Assembly (NCBI RefSeq): GCF_001458415.1
Contig: NZ_CYSD01000039.1
Location: 248,001 to 312,000, forward strand
Direction: 5' to 3'
Origin: Tritonibacter multivorans
GTDB taxonomy: Bacteria; Pseudomonadota; Alphaproteobacteria; Rhodobacterales; Rhodobacteraceae
DNA: 64,000 nt
Part shown: positions 32,548-41,512 of the stretch, in pieces
How the letters are laid out: each line of letters starts with the position of its first letter
Position numbering within the stretch: the first letter of the stretch is position 1
Notes under the pieces: model-generated
What the model was told of the DNA's origin: nothing
Database searches by the model: none
The model's input: the letters and a program-made list of their open reading frames with translations, nothing else
Made by a program: the position numbers and the translations under genes

Positions 32548-34956
32548 ATGCAAGAGCCTCTCAACGCTTCTTACCCCGTACTGCCGCTGCGTGATATTGT
32601 GGTCTTCCCCCACATGATTGTGCCGCTGTTTGTGGGTCGCGAAAAATCGGTACATGCCCTCGAAGAGGTGATGGCCGATGACAAGCAGATCCTGCTGTCC
32701 AGCCAAATCGATCCGTCCGAGGATGATCCGGCTGTTGATGGCATCTATCGCACCGGTGTGCTGGCCAATGTGCTGCAACTGCTGAAGCTGCCCGATGGCA
32801 CCGTCAAGGTGCTGGTCGAAGGCCAGGCGCGGGTGAAAATCACCGAATTCCTCGACAATGACGCCTTCTTTGAGGCGCGTGCCGAATATCTGACCGAGAT
32901 CCCCGGCGACGTCACCGCCACCGAGGCGCTGCTGCGCACGGTTGGGGATGAGTTTGAACGCTACGCCAAGGTTCGCAAGAACATCCCCGAAGAGGCGCTG
33001 TCTGCGGTGGGCGAAACCACAGAACCTGCGAAACTGGCGGATCTGGTTGCCGGTCATCTGGGTATTGAAGTCGACCGCAAGCAAGAGCTGCTGGAGACGC
33101 TGTCGGTCTCTGAACGTCTGGAGAAGGTCTTTGGCCTGATGCAGGGCGAACTGTCGGTTCTGCAGGTCGAGAAAAAGATCAAGACCCGCGTCAAAACCCA
33201 GATGGAGAAGACCCAGCGCGAGTACTACCTGAATGAGCAGATGAAGGCCATTCAGAAGGAACTGGGCGACGGCGAAGAGGGCGCAGGCGAAATCGCTGAG
33301 CTTGAAGAGAAAATCGCCGCGACCAAGCTTTCGAAAGAAGCCCGCGAAAAGGCCGATGCAGAGCTGAAAAAGCTCAAGAACATGTCGCCCATGTCGGCTG
33401 AGGCCACCGTGGTGCGCAACTATCTGGATTGGATGCTGTCCATTCCGTGGGGCACCAAATCCCGCGTAAAGAAAGACCTGGCCAAAGCCGAAGAGATCCT
33501 GGATGCGGATCACTATGGTCTGGAAAAGGTCAAGGAACGCATTGTCGAATACCTCGCGGTGCAGCAGCGTTCGGCCAAGCTGAAGGGCCCGATCCTGTGC
33601 CTTGTTGGCCCTCCGGGTGTGGGTAAAACCTCGCTTGGTAAATCGGTTGCGAAAGCCACAGGTCGCGAGTTTATCCGCATTGCGCTGGGCGGCGTGCGGG
33701 ACGAATCTGAGATTCGGGGTCACCGCCGGACTTACATCGGCTCCATGCCGGGCAAGATCATTCAGGCGCTGAAGAAGGCAAAAACCACCAATCCGCTGAT
33801 CCTGCTCGATGAGATCGACAAGATGGGTCAGGATTTCCGTGGCGATCCCGCGTCAGCGATGCTCGAGGTGCTGGACCCGGAACAGAACGCAACCTTCATG
33901 GACCACTACCTTGAGGTCGAATATGACCTCTCGAACGTGATGTTCCTGACCACCTCGAACAGCTACAACATGCCGGGCCCGCTGATGGACCGCATGGAGA
34001 TCATCCCGCTGTCGGGCTACACCGAAGACGAAAAAAGCGAGATCGCCAAGCGTCACCTGATCAACAAGCAGGTAAAAAACCACGGCCTGAAAGCCAAAGA
34101 GTTTGAACTGACCGATGAAGCGCTGACCGGCATTATCCGCACCTACACCCGCGAGGCAGGCGTGCGGAACCTGGAACGCGAAGTGGCCAAGGTCGCCCGC
34201 AAGGCGCTGACCTCGATCGTCAAGAAACAGACCGACAGTGTCACCGTGACCGGCGACAACCTCGAGGATTTCCTTGGCGTGCCCAAATTCCGCTACGGTC
34301 TGGCCGAAAAGGAAGATCAGGTGGGTGTGGTCACCGGTCTGGCCTATACCTCGGTTGGCGGCGAACTCTTGTCCATTGAGGCCCTGCGCCTGCCGGGCAA
34401 GGGGCGGATGAAGACCACCGGTAAGCTGGGCGATGTGATGAAGGAATCCATCGAGGCTGCCTCGTCCTATGTGCGCTCTGTCTCGCCCGACCTCGGTATC
34501 AAACCGCCGAAGTTCGACAAATGGGACATCCACGTGCACGTGCCCGAAGGCGCAACGCCCAAGGATGGCCCATCTGCGGGTCTGGCCATGGTGACCTCGA
34601 TCGTCTCTGTGCTGACGCAGATTCCCGTGCGCAAAGACATTGCCATGACAGGCGAGGTCACGCTGCGCGGCAATGCGCTGGCCATTGGCGGGTTGAAAGA
34701 AAAACTGCTTGCGGCGCTGCGCGGTGGGATCAAGACGGTCTTCATTCCGAAAGAGAATGAAAAAGACCTGCCGGAGATCCCCGATAATGTGAAAGAGGGG
34801 CTGGAAATCATCCCTGTCGATCACGTGAGCGAAGTTCTGGCCAAGGCGCTGGTCTCGCAGCCCGAAGCGATCGAATGGGACGAAGAAGCAGAAGAAGCTG
34901 CAGCTGCGGCCGCTGCGCTCAAGTCCGGCGATGGCTCTGGCGCAACCGCGCACTAA
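32548..34956 (+). CDS. lon: ATP-dependent protease La
   Basis: 802-residue Lon protease. The N-terminal substrate-recognition domain is at about 10-210 (YPVLPLRDIVVFPHMIVPLFVG). The AAA+ module has Walker A GPPGVGKTS near 357 and Walker B ILLLDEIDKM. The C-terminal protease domain has the Ser-Lys dyad, with Ser in PKDGPSAGLAM and Lys in GGLKEKLLAALRGG. Start: ATG 32548 eight bases after AAGGA. It degrades damaged and regulatory proteins in the cytoplasm. A possible heat-shock promoter precedes it and a hairpin follows. Confidence 0.97.
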   Translation: MQEPLNASYPVLPLRDIVVFPHMIVPLFVGREKSVHALEEVMADDKQILLSSQIDPSEDDPAVDGIYRTGVLANVLQLLKLPDGTVKVLVEGQARVKITEFLDNDAFFEARAEYLTEIPGDVTATEALLRTVGDEFERYAKVRKNIPEEALSAVGETTEPAKLADLVAGHLGIEVDRKQELLETLSVSERLEKVFGLMQGELSVLQVEKKIKTRVKTQMEKTQREYYLNEQMKAIQKELGDGEEGAGEIAELEEKIAATKLSKEAREKADAELKKLKNMSPMSAEATVVRNYLDWMLSIPWGTKSRVKKDLAKAEEILDADHYGLEKVKERIVEYLAVQQRSAKLKGPILCLVGPPGVGKTSLGKSVAKATGREFIRIALGGVRDESEIRGHRRTYIGSMPGKIIQALKKAKTTNPLILLDEIDKMGQDFRGDPASAMLEVLDPEQNATFMDHYLEVEYDLSNVMFLTTSNSYNMPGPLMDRMEIIPLSGYTEDEKSEIAKRHLINKQVKNHGLKAKEFELTDEALTGIIRTYTREAGVRNLEREVAKVARKALTSIVKKQTDSVTVTGDNLEDFLGVPKFRYGLAEKEDQVGVVTGLAYTSVGGELLSIEALRLPGKGRMKTTGKLGDVMKESIEAASSYVRSVSPDLGIKPPKFDKWDIHVHVPEGATPKDGPSAGLAMVTSIVSVLTQIPVRKDIAMTGEVTLRGNALAIGGLKEKLLAALRGGIKTVFIPKENEKDLPEIPDNVKEGLEIIPVDHVSEVLAKALVSQPEAIEWDEEAEEAAAAAAALKSGDGSGATAH

Positions 34957-34972
34957 AGCGCTTTCCAACACA

Positions 34973-35008
34973 CGAACAAGGGCGTCCCAATTGGGGCGCC
35001 CTTGTTCG
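34973..35008 (+). terminator. Stem-loop terminator after lon
   Basis: CGAACAAGGGCG/CGCCCTTGTTCG perfect 12-bp stem around an inner CCCAATTGGG, 17 nt after the lon stop. The T run is poor, but the stem is very stable. Confidence 0.75.
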
Positions 35009-35057
35009 TTACAGGTTCATTTGTGTGAGCAACCTCGCGACGAAGCGCAGCCCGTGT

Positions 35058-35120
35058 CTTCTTTTGGCTCAGAAACTCTGGGGTGAATGCGCGTCTCGCG
35101 CAGAGGGGCAAAGCCCCTTT
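35058..35120. repeat. Intergenic repeat family, copy C (minus orientation)
   Basis: Reverse complement of the copy B type: GGGGCTTTGCCCC hairpin, GCGCGAGACGCGC core, CATTCACCCCAGAG and GAGCCAAAAGAAG. It lies between the convergent lon and amino acid dehydrogenase genes. Confidence 0.85.
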
Positions 35121-35125
35121 ACGCG

Positions 35126-36181
35126 TTACTCAGCGGCTTGCGCCAACTGCATTTTTTCATCCACTGCTGCTTCTGCGACACGCGCCGGGCTGACAGCTTG
35201 GTCTTTGGCGGTGTTCAAAATGGTCCAGAGCGTGGCATCCAAGGCCCAGAGTTTGTCGCCCACAAATCTTTCGGCCGCGTCGATCTTCAGGATCTCGGTT
35301 GCGACATTCACAATCCCGCCGCCATTGACCACAAAATCCGGGGCATAAAGAATGCCACGCGCGTGCAGGGCGTCTGCGTCTGCCTGTGTCGCCAGTTGGT
35401 TGTTGGCGGCGCCGGCCACAACGGAAACGCGCAGCTGCGGGATGGTCTCTGCGTTCAGAATGCCACCAATCGCGCAGGGGGCAAAGATATCGGCTTCAAC
35501 CCCATATATGTCTGTCAGTGCAACAGGGCGCGCACCAAAACAGGTGACAGCCTGTTTGACCCGCTCAGCGGAAATATCTGTCACAACGATCTCAGCGCCC
35601 GCGGCCCGCAACCGTTTGCATAGGTCCCAGCCCACATGACCCAGCCCCTGAACCGCCACGACGCGCCCGGTGAGGTCACGGGAGCCAAGGCGAAACTCAG
35701 CGGCTGTCCGGATCCCGTTAAACACCCCCTGCGCGGTAATGGGCGAGGGGTCTCCGCTGCCAAAATTGCCACCCTGAAGACCGGCGGCGAATTGGGTCTG
35801 GGTCGCAATCTCTGCCATGTCTGCCGGGGTCATGCCCATGTCTTCGGCGGTGATATACCGCCCTTGCAAGGCGGCAACAGCCTGTCCAAAGGCCCGCAGC
35901 AGGGCAGGGGTCTTGTCGGTATTGGGATCGCCTAGGATCACAGCTTTACCACCGCCCAATGGCAGCTCTGCCGCCGCATTCTTGTAGGTCATCCCACGCG
36001 ACAGGCGCAGTGCATCCTCCAAAGCCTCATCAAAGCTGTCATAGGGCTTCATCCGCAGCCCGCCCGCAGCCGGGCCATTCTGCGTTGAATGAATGGCAAT
36101 GACGGCTGTCAGCCCTGTGTCTGCGTCTGTGACCTTATAGACCGCTTCGTGGCTGTCCGAAGGGATTTGGGAAATGTCCAT
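35126..36181 (-). CDS. Leu/Phe/Val-type amino acid dehydrogenase
   Basis: 351-residue member of the Glu/Leu/Phe/Val dehydrogenase family, which deaminates branched-chain or aromatic amino acids with NAD. The substrate site is in AAGGLRMKPY and the catalytic lysine in GMTYKNAAAELPLGGGK. The nucleotide fold is VAVQGLGHVGWDLC (about 175-188). Its length fits leucine or valine dehydrogenase rather than glutamate dehydrogenase. Start: ATG 36181. It is divergent from an Lrp-type regulator 114 nt away, which probably controls it in response to an amino acid. Confidence 0.88.
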   Translation of the reverse strand: MDISQIPSDSHEAVYKVTDADTGLTAVIAIHSTQNGPAAGGLRMKPYDSFDEALEDALRLSRGMTYKNAAAELPLGGGKAVILGDPNTDKTPALLRAFGQAVAALQGRYITAEDMGMTPADMAEIATQTQFAAGLQGGNFGSGDPSPITAQGVFNGIRTAAEFRLGSRDLTGRVVAVQGLGHVGWDLCKRLRAAGAEIVVTDISAERVKQAVTCFGARPVALTDIYGVEADIFAPCAIGGILNAETIPQLRVSVVAGAANNQLATQADADALHARGILYAPDFVVNGGGIVNVATEILKIDAAERFVGDKLWALDATLWTILNTAKDQAVSPARVAEAAVDEKMQLAQAAE

Positions 36182-36295
36182 GTGATGCGCCTCCTGCTTT
36201 CCTGTCAGATTAAGGGCAGGCGGGGGCTGTTTTTCACCAAAATAACCTGTATTTATGAGGTGTCTTGGTGAAAATCGGCGCAGAAGAGGTAAGTT

Positions 36296-36766
36296 TTGGA
36301 AAAAATCTTGGACCACATTGATCGAAAGATCATTTCTGCGCTGCAGCGCAATGGGCGTCTGCGCATGGCGGATCTGTCAGAGCAGGTGGGCCTGTCGCCA
36401 ACACCCTGCGCGCGGCGGGTCGCACAGCTGGAAGATGCTGGCCTGATACAAGGCTATAGCGCCCGTGTGGACCAGGCTGCGTTGGGGTTCTCGGTCACGA
36501 TCTTTGTCATGGTGGAGCTGGAGCGGCAGTCTCGTGACACACTCAAGGAGTTCGAGGCTGCGGTTCGCGCCCTGGACCAGGTGATGGAATGCCACCTCAT
36601 GACCGGCAGCCGCGACATTCTTTTGAGGGTGGTTGCGGCCTCGCTGGCGGATTTTGACCGCTTTCTTGAGGAAGAGCTGATGCGGGTGCCGGGTATTCGC
36701 AATATGCGTTCAAGCTTTACGCTTCGGACCATGGTGCAGCGGCAGGAGCTGCCGCTGAGACCCTAG
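36296..36766 (+). CDS. Lrp/AsnC family regulator of the amino acid dehydrogenase
   Basis: 156-residue regulator with an N-terminal HTH (MADLSEQVGLSPTPCARRVAQL, about 24-45) and a C-terminal RAM domain (VMECHLMTGSRDILLRVV). The start is TTG 36296, seven bases after AGAGG; no ATG fits. Divergent pairing with a leucine-dehydrogenase-type gene is a frequent arrangement, suggesting amino-acid-dependent activation of that enzyme. Confidence 0.87.
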   Translation: MEKILDHIDRKIISALQRNGRLRMADLSEQVGLSPTPCARRVAQLEDAGLIQGYSARVDQAALGFSVTIFVMVELERQSRDTLKEFEAAVRALDQVMECHLMTGSRDILLRVVAASLADFDRFLEEELMRVPGIRNMRSSFTLRTMVQRQELPLRP

Positions 36767-36860
36767 TTGGCAGCGGCAGAGGATCCGTTGCGCCCCGTGT
36801 TTGAAGAACCCGTGTTTGAAGAAAATGTAACGTGCGGCCTGTTTTTTCGTGAAATGCCTC

Positions 36861-36889
36861 TTGCAGCCCCCTGCGGCTGACGGTAATAC
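36861..36889 (+). promoter_or_regulatory. Promoter of tRNA-Val(CAC)
   Basis: TTGCAG (36861-36866), a 17-nt spacer and TAATAC (36884-36889), 11 nt before the tRNA. The preceding GCCTCTTGC is repeated before the second Val tRNA. Confidence 0.75.
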
Positions 36890-36899
36890 CCGGCCTCAC

Positions 36900-36974
36900 G
36901 GGTGATTAGCTCAGTGGTAGAGCGCTTCGTTCACATCGAAGATGTCAGGAGTTCAAATCTCTTATCACCCACCA
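36900..36974 (+). tRNA. tRNA-Val, anticodon CAC
   Basis: 75 nt including encoded CCA. The acceptor stem GGGTGAT pairs with ATCACCC, and the anticodon arm is CTTCG-TTCACAT-CGAAG with CAC at 34-36. The T arm has GTTCAAAT. It reads the codon GUG. Confidence 0.95.
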
Positions 36975-37233
36975 TCTCCTCCTATTTGTTACGAAAAATC
37001 GCAGTAGCCTCTGGCTTGCGGTGTCTTGCGTTGGGCATTTGCCCGCCGTGTTGATCACCAGACACGCTGAGGTAGCGCGCCGCCATCTTTGATAAGGGCT
37101 GCGGTATTTTCGCGACCGCATATTTGTCTCTGTTGTGATGCAGGTCGCGGCGGCCTAGGGTCGGCCAGAATTAAGATTGAAATTTGGGGCGGCGAAGAGT
37201 CCCGACACGCTCCTTTGAACGAATGGAGGCGAA

Positions 37234-37839
37234 ATGCCTGCGATTATCCGCGCCAATCCACCGAAAATTTGGTTCCTGCGCCATGGCCAAACGGTCTGGA
37301 ATGCAGAGCACCGCGTGCAAGGACAGATGGAAAGCGATCTGACAGAGTTGGGGCAATCTCAGGCGGCCGCACAGGCAGCGATTATTGCACCGATTCTGGA
37401 AACTCACCGCCCGCCTGTTCTGGTGTCGCCGTTGCGCCGTGCCCAGCAGACGGCCGAGATTGCGTTGGGGGGGATGCCCATCACCACCGATCCGCGCCTG
37501 GCCGAAGCGCAGGCGGGCGTGTTTCAGGGCCAAACCCTGAGCGAAATCGCCGCGCGTTACCCGCAGATCCGGGCAGAGAACCCGCATGCGCTGGATCTGT
37601 TCTGCGCGGCGCCAGAGGGGGAGGGGTTTGAGGCGTTTTATGCGCGCATTGCCAATTTGCTGTCCGCGCTCGAAACGCCGACAGTTCTGGTGGGCCATGG
37701 GCTGTGGGGGCAGGTGCTGCGTGGGATCATCTGTGGCCTCACGCGGGCCGAGATGGCGGCGCTGCCAAACGAGCAGGGCTGCGTTTATGAGTTGGAAAAC
37801 GGAACCGAGCGCGTGCTGCGTGACGCTCAAACCCGGTAA
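37234..37839 (+). CDS. Histidine phosphatase family protein
   Basis: 201-residue phosphoglycerate-mutase-like phosphatase. The catalytic RHG motif is at 16-18 (FLRHGQTVWN), the conserved Arg is in SPLRRAQQTA, and the second His is in VLVGHGLWG. Its length fits the small GpmB/CobC-like group; substrate unknown. GGAGGCGAA precedes ATG 37234. It lies alone between the two tRNA-Val genes. Confidence 0.9.
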   Translation: MPAIIRANPPKIWFLRHGQTVWNAEHRVQGQMESDLTELGQSQAAAQAAIIAPILETHRPPVLVSPLRRAQQTAEIALGGMPITTDPRLAEAQAGVFQGQTLSEIAARYPQIRAENPHALDLFCAAPEGEGFEAFYARIANLLSALETPTVLVGHGLWGQVLRGIICGLTRAEMAALPNEQGCVYELENGTERVLRDAQTR

Positions 37840-37894
37840 ATCGCGAGATTTTGAGGAGAGGCAAAGTTTTTTGCAAAAAGATGCAAAAAGCCTC

Positions 37895-37923
37895 TTGCGC
37901 TCCCCGCGGGTATTCCTTAAATC
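37895..37923 (+). promoter_or_regulatory. Promoter of tRNA-Val(UAC)
   Basis: TTGCGC (37895-37900), a 17-nt spacer and TAAATC (37918-37923), 10 nt before the tRNA. Layout and flanking GCCTCTTGC are the same as for the first Val tRNA. Confidence 0.7.
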
Positions 37924-37933
37924 CGCCCTCACC

Positions 37934-38009
<76 letters not shown>

Positions 38010-38186
38010 TCCCCCTCTTCAAATCGTTGAAAACACATGGCTCTACCAGACACCGCCGGTGGCTGATGGACTGTTTTCATTTCCGGCTTTTTCGTTTGTT
38101 TTCAAGGGTCTGCCCTTTGAGTGCAGGGGTGAATTCGGCTCTGTAAAAAATTTTCAATTTTCGTGCAGAAAATTCGAAATCCCCGC

Positions 38187-38215
38187 TTGACGCCCCCGAG
38201 GGGTGCGCATATTAC
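38187..38215 (+). promoter_or_regulatory. Promoter of the tRNA-Asp array
   Basis: TTGACG (38187-38192), a 17-nt spacer and TATTAC (38210-38215), 39 nt before the first tRNA-Asp. No comparable promoter lies before copies 2 and 3, so one transcript probably carries all three. Confidence 0.8.
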
Positions 38216-38254
38216 AGCCCAACGTTCAGCGGAGACGCTGACACACAGCAGAGA

Positions 38255-38331
38255 GCGGTTGTAGCTCAGTTGGTTAGAGTACCGGCCTGTCACGCCGGGG
38301 GTCGCGGGTTCGAGCCCCGTCAACCGCGCCA
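38255..38331 (+). tRNA. tRNA-Asp, anticodon GTC (copy 1)
   Basis: 77 nt including CCA. Acceptor GCGGTTG pairs with CAACCGC, and the anticodon arm is CCGGC-CTGTCAC-GCCGG with GTC. It is a substrate for the tgt enzyme of this window (GUN anticodon). Confidence 0.97.
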
Positions 38332-38409
38332 CTGCTGCCCATCCTGTCGGGCCCGCAAGGGAGATCAGGACCGCCCCGGAGGGGATCTGGCGCAAGCCAA
38401 AATGAAAGT

Positions 38410-38486
38410 GCGGTTGTAGCTCAGTTGGTTAGAGTACCGGCCTGTCACGCCGGGGGTCGCGGGTTCGAGCCCCGTCAACCGCGCCA
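38410..38486 (+). tRNA. tRNA-Asp, anticodon GTC (copy 2)
   Basis: Identical to copy 1 over the 77 nt read. The spacer before it is similar to the spacer before copy 3 (CCTGTCGGG, CCGCAAGG, CAGGACCG, CCGGAGGG). Confidence 0.97.
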
Positions 38487-38567
38487 CTTTCACCCCACCT
38501 GTCGGGGGCCGCAAGGCAAGCAGGACCGGCCCGGAGGGCACGCCGATGCGTCGGCAGAGATAAATGC

Positions 38568-38644
38568 GCGGTTGTAGCTCAGTTGGTTAGAGTACCGGCC
38601 TGTCACGCCGGGGGTCGCGGGTTCGAGCCCCGTCAACCGCGCCA
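38568..38644 (+). tRNA. tRNA-Asp, anticodon GTC (copy 3)
   Basis: Identical 77-nt tRNA. Start-to-start distances in the array are 155 and 158 nt, as expected from tandem duplication of tRNA plus spacer. Confidence 0.97.
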
Positions 38645-38775
38645 TTTTCTCCTCTCTTTTCAGCACAGTTGAAAATGGCAACGCAGACCCATCCGGGTGC
38701 TGCGGTTTTTGCTGTTTGTCCGCCTGTGAGCCTGTAAGACTAGGGGAACCGATAGCCCACCGTCAAAGGCCAGCC

Positions 38776-39165
38776 ATGCAAGATCTGATTCCGCCCGCAA
38801 CCGAACCCACAATTCGCGTTGTCGCCATGCCCACGGATACGAATCCCGCAGGCGATATTTTTGGCGGCTGGCTGATGAGCCAGATGGACCTTGCCGCAGG
38901 CACCATTGCCGCGCGGGTCAGCAAAGGGCGGGCGTCGACCGTGTCTGTCGATAAAATCCAGTTCCATCAGCCGGTGACCGTGGGGGATGAGGTGTCGTTC
39001 TATGCCGAGCTGGTGAAAATCGGCCGCACCTCGATGCGCATCCATGTGCGTGTCTGGAGCCGCGCGCGCCATCAGGAAGACAGCAAGCCCGTGACCGAAG
39101 GCGTCTTTACCTTTGTGGCGCTGGATGAAAACGCGCGACCGCGTCCGGTTCAGCCAGACGCCTGA
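38776..39165 (+). CDS. Acyl-CoA thioesterase (YciA-type hotdog fold)
   Basis: 129-residue single-hotdog thioesterase. The signature DTNPAGDIFGGWLMSQMDLA contains the catalytic Asp region; VSVDKIQFHQPVTVGDEV and the SMRIHVRVWSR strand follow. It hydrolyses acyl-CoAs in the cytoplasm. ATG 38776 (MQDLIPP) is chosen over an upstream start near 38716, which would add an unconserved tail. Confidence 0.9.
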   Translation: MQDLIPPATEPTIRVVAMPTDTNPAGDIFGGWLMSQMDLAAGTIAARVSKGRASTVSVDKIQFHQPVTVGDEVSFYAELVKIGRTSMRIHVRVWSRARHQEDSKPVTEGVFTFVALDENARPRPVQPDA

Positions 39166-39173
39166 CCCTTTGG

Positions 39174-40064
39174 TCAGGCCGCAAGCGAATCGAGGAAGGT
39201 CAGCAGCGCCGCAGCCGTTGCCTCGGGCGACTGATCGACAAAGAAGTGGCCGCCGGGCACGGTTGTGGTCTGCATATTGGCCAAACGCGGCGACCAGGCC
39301 GCTGCCATGTCATAATGCCGCGCCATGGCCCCATCGGCCCCATAGGCCACAAGCGCGGGGCAGGTGACCTTCTGGCTCAGATCGGCGTTGTCGAGGGCGA
39401 AATCCACGTCGATCGCCGCGCGGTAGTCGTTGAACATGGTGTGTATACAGGCGGGGTCCCGCCAGGCCCTGCGGTAGGCGTCAAGCTGTTCGGGCGCGAA
39501 ATCCGCAAGCCCCGCACCGCCCCAACCCGTCAGGCAACTGTGGAAGAACGCATCCACATCAGCCGAGATCAGCGTTTCTGGCACGGGCGCTGGCTGGGAC
39601 AGGAAGAACCAGTGGTAATAAGCGCGCGCCACCTCTTTGCTGAGGTCTGACAGCAGCAGATGCGTGGGCACAATGTCCATGACCGTGAGGCTGGCGACGG
39701 CTTCGGGCGCGTCCAGTGCAAGGCGGTGCGCCGTCCGCCCGCCGCGATCATGGCCGATCAGGTGGAAGGTCTCGTGTCCGAGCGCCTGCATCAGGGCCAG
39801 TTGATCCGCACCCATATTGCGAAAGCTCATCGCCTCTACGCCGTCGGGTTTGGAGCTGTCGCCATAGCCGCGCAGATCTGCCGCGACGACCGAATAGCGC
39901 TGCGCCAGTAGGGGCGCCACCTGCGCCCAGAGCGCGCGGGTCTGAGGAAACCCATGCAGCAGCAGGACGGGCGGGCCTTCACCAGCCAGGCTGAAGGCAA
40001 TGTCCTGACCGTTCACATGCAGGCTGTGGTCCTCGAACCCTGTGATCATCGCGGTCCCGTTCAT
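39174..40064 (-). CDS. Alpha/beta hydrolase, haloacetate (fluoroacetate) dehalogenase-like
   Basis: 296-residue alpha/beta hydrolase with an aspartate nucleophile. Asp106 lies in GHDRGGR, with Arg107 and Arg110 placed to hold a carboxylate. Asp130 and His273 complete the triad. The halide-pocket residues of fluoroacetate dehalogenases are also present: His151-Trp152 (YYHWFF) and Tyr214 (FNDYR). Epoxide hydrolases share the Asp nucleophile but lack this set. GGGGG precedes ATG 40064. It is convergent with the thioesterase and downstream of the M20 peptidase terminator. The dehalogenase call follows from residue pattern only. Confidence 0.75.
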   Translation of the reverse strand: MNGTAMITGFEDHSLHVNGQDIAFSLAGEGPPVLLLHGFPQTRALWAQVAPLLAQRYSVVAADLRGYGDSSKPDGVEAMSFRNMGADQLALMQALGHETFHLIGHDRGGRTAHRLALDAPEAVASLTVMDIVPTHLLLSDLSKEVARAYYHWFFLSQPAPVPETLISADVDAFFHSCLTGWGGAGLADFAPEQLDAYRRAWRDPACIHTMFNDYRAAIDVDFALDNADLSQKVTCPALVAYGADGAMARHYDMAAAWSPRLANMQTTTVPGGHFFVDQSPEATAAALLTFLDSLAA

Positions 40065-40081
40065 GTCCGTCCCCCTTTATC

Positions 40082-40109
40082 AAAAAAGGCCCCGCTGTGG
40101 CGGGGCCTT
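40082..40109 (-). terminator. Rho-independent terminator of the M20 peptidase gene
   Basis: GGCCCCGC/GCGGGGCC stem followed on the minus strand by TTTTTT, 15 nt after the peptidase stop. Confidence 0.92.
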
Positions 40110-40123
40110 CTGAGTATTGTGGG

Positions 40124-41512
40124 TTACTTGCTGAGCGCGTCAAGGATGCGTGCCCAGGATCGCGTGCCTTTGTGAAAGCTTTCCAAGTCGTATTTTTCGT
40201 TCGGGGAGTGGATCGCATCGTCGTCATTGGCAAAGCCGACTAGCATTGCATCCATGCCAAGGATCGATTTGAAATACCCCGCCACAGGGATGGAGCCGCC
40301 CATGCCGGAGAACACGGCCTCGCGGTCCCATTCTTCGGTCAGTGCGCCGCGCGCGGCCTCGAATTCGGTCCTTGTGGTGTCGATGACATAGGCAGGGGAG
40401 CCATCAAGGTCGAGGTCCCAGACAACTTTGGTGTCGGTGGGCAGGCGGTCCTCGACGTGTTTGCGCAGTTTTGCCCGCAGGGCGGCGGGATCCATATCGC
40501 CAACCAGTCGGCAGGTGATCTTGCAGTGTGCCTCGGAGGGAATCACTGTCTTGGTGCCCGCGCCCTGATAACCACCCCAGAGACCATTGATTTCCAGCGT
40601 GGGCCGCGCCCATTGCTGTTCCAACGTGGAGTAGGCCTTTTCGCCATGCGCCACGGTGTAGCCCGCATTGTCGAGGTAGTCTTTTTCGTCAAAGCCGCAG
40701 TTCTGCCACTGGCGCAGGATGTCAGCGGGCACCTCATGGACGCCTTCATAAAAACCCTCAACCGCGACGGCGCCTGTCTCATCGTCATGGAAGGACGCAA
40801 TCAGTTTGGAGATTTCGCGCAGCGGGTTCAGACCGGGGCCGCCGTAGTGACCGGAGTGCAGGTCAATCTTGGGGCCGACCAGGGTGAATTCTTCCTTCAG
40901 CATACCGCGCAGCTGTGACGCGATCGACGGCACGCCGCGCGAGACCATAGAGGTGTCACAGATCAACGCCACATCGGCCTTCAGGGCCTCGGCGTGTTCT
41001 TTCAGGAAGGGGATCAGCGAGGGCGACCCCGATTCCTCTTCGCCCTCAAAGAAGAAGGTGATGCGGCACGGGAAGGAGCCATGCACCTGAGCCCAGGCGC
41101 GGCAGGCCTCCACAAAGGTCATCAACTGGCCCTTGTCGTCCGACGATCCGCGTCCGCGAATGACGGTGCCATTGGGGGTCTCTTCGAGCGCCGGGTCAAA
41201 CGGCGGGCTGTTCCACAGGTCCAGCGGATCAACAGGCTGCACATCGTAGTGACCGTAAAAAAGCAGATGCGGCTTGTCAGTATTTTCCGCGCCCACTTCA
41301 CCCATCACCATTGGGTGGCCGGGGGTCGGACATTTTTTGGCGTCGACCCCGATCGATTTCAAATCTGCCACCAACCAATCGGCGGCTTTGTCACAATCAG
41401 CTTTATAGGTCGGGTCCGTGGAAATCGACGGGATGCGTAGAAATTCCATCAGCCTGTCCGTTGCGGCGTCAAGATTGTTGTCAATGGTGGTCAATACGTC
41501 GTTGATTGACAT
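40124..41512 (-). CDS. M20 family dipeptidase
   Basis: 462-residue metallopeptidase of the CNDP/DapE type. Zinc-site segments are LLFYGHYDVQPVDP (about 84-97), RGSSDDKGQLM, FFFEGEEESGSPSL (about 152-165) and LICDTSM. The dimerisation domain is inserted at about 205-375. It hydrolyses dipeptides or related amides in the cytoplasm. Start: ATG 41512 behind AGGAGAAA. Confidence 0.92.
   Translation of the reverse strand: MSINDVLTTIDNNLDAATDRLMEFLRIPSISTDPTYKADCDKAADWLVADLKSIGVDAKKCPTPGHPMVMGEVGAENTDKPHLLFYGHYDVQPVDPLDLWNSPPFDPALEETPNGTVIRGRGSSDDKGQLMTFVEACRAWAQVHGSFPCRITFFFEGEEESGSPSLIPFLKEHAEALKADVALICDTSMVSRGVPSIASQLRGMLKEEFTLVGPKIDLHSGHYGGPGLNPLREISKLIASFHDDETGAVAVEGFYEGVHEVPADILRQWQNCGFDEKDYLDNAGYTVAHGEKAYSTLEQQWARPTLEINGLWGGYQGAGTKTVIPSEAHCKITCRLVGDMDPAALRAKLRKHVEDRLPTDTKVVWDLDLDGSPAYVIDTTRTEFEAARGALTEEWDREAVFSGMGGSIPVAGYFKSILGMDAMLVGFANDDDAIHSPNEKYDLESFHKGTRSWARILDALSK

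Noticed and set aside
38255-38644. Regularly spaced identical units, considered as CRISPR-like or mobile
   Set aside because: The repeated units fold as complete tRNA-Asp genes with CCA ends, which explains the pattern.
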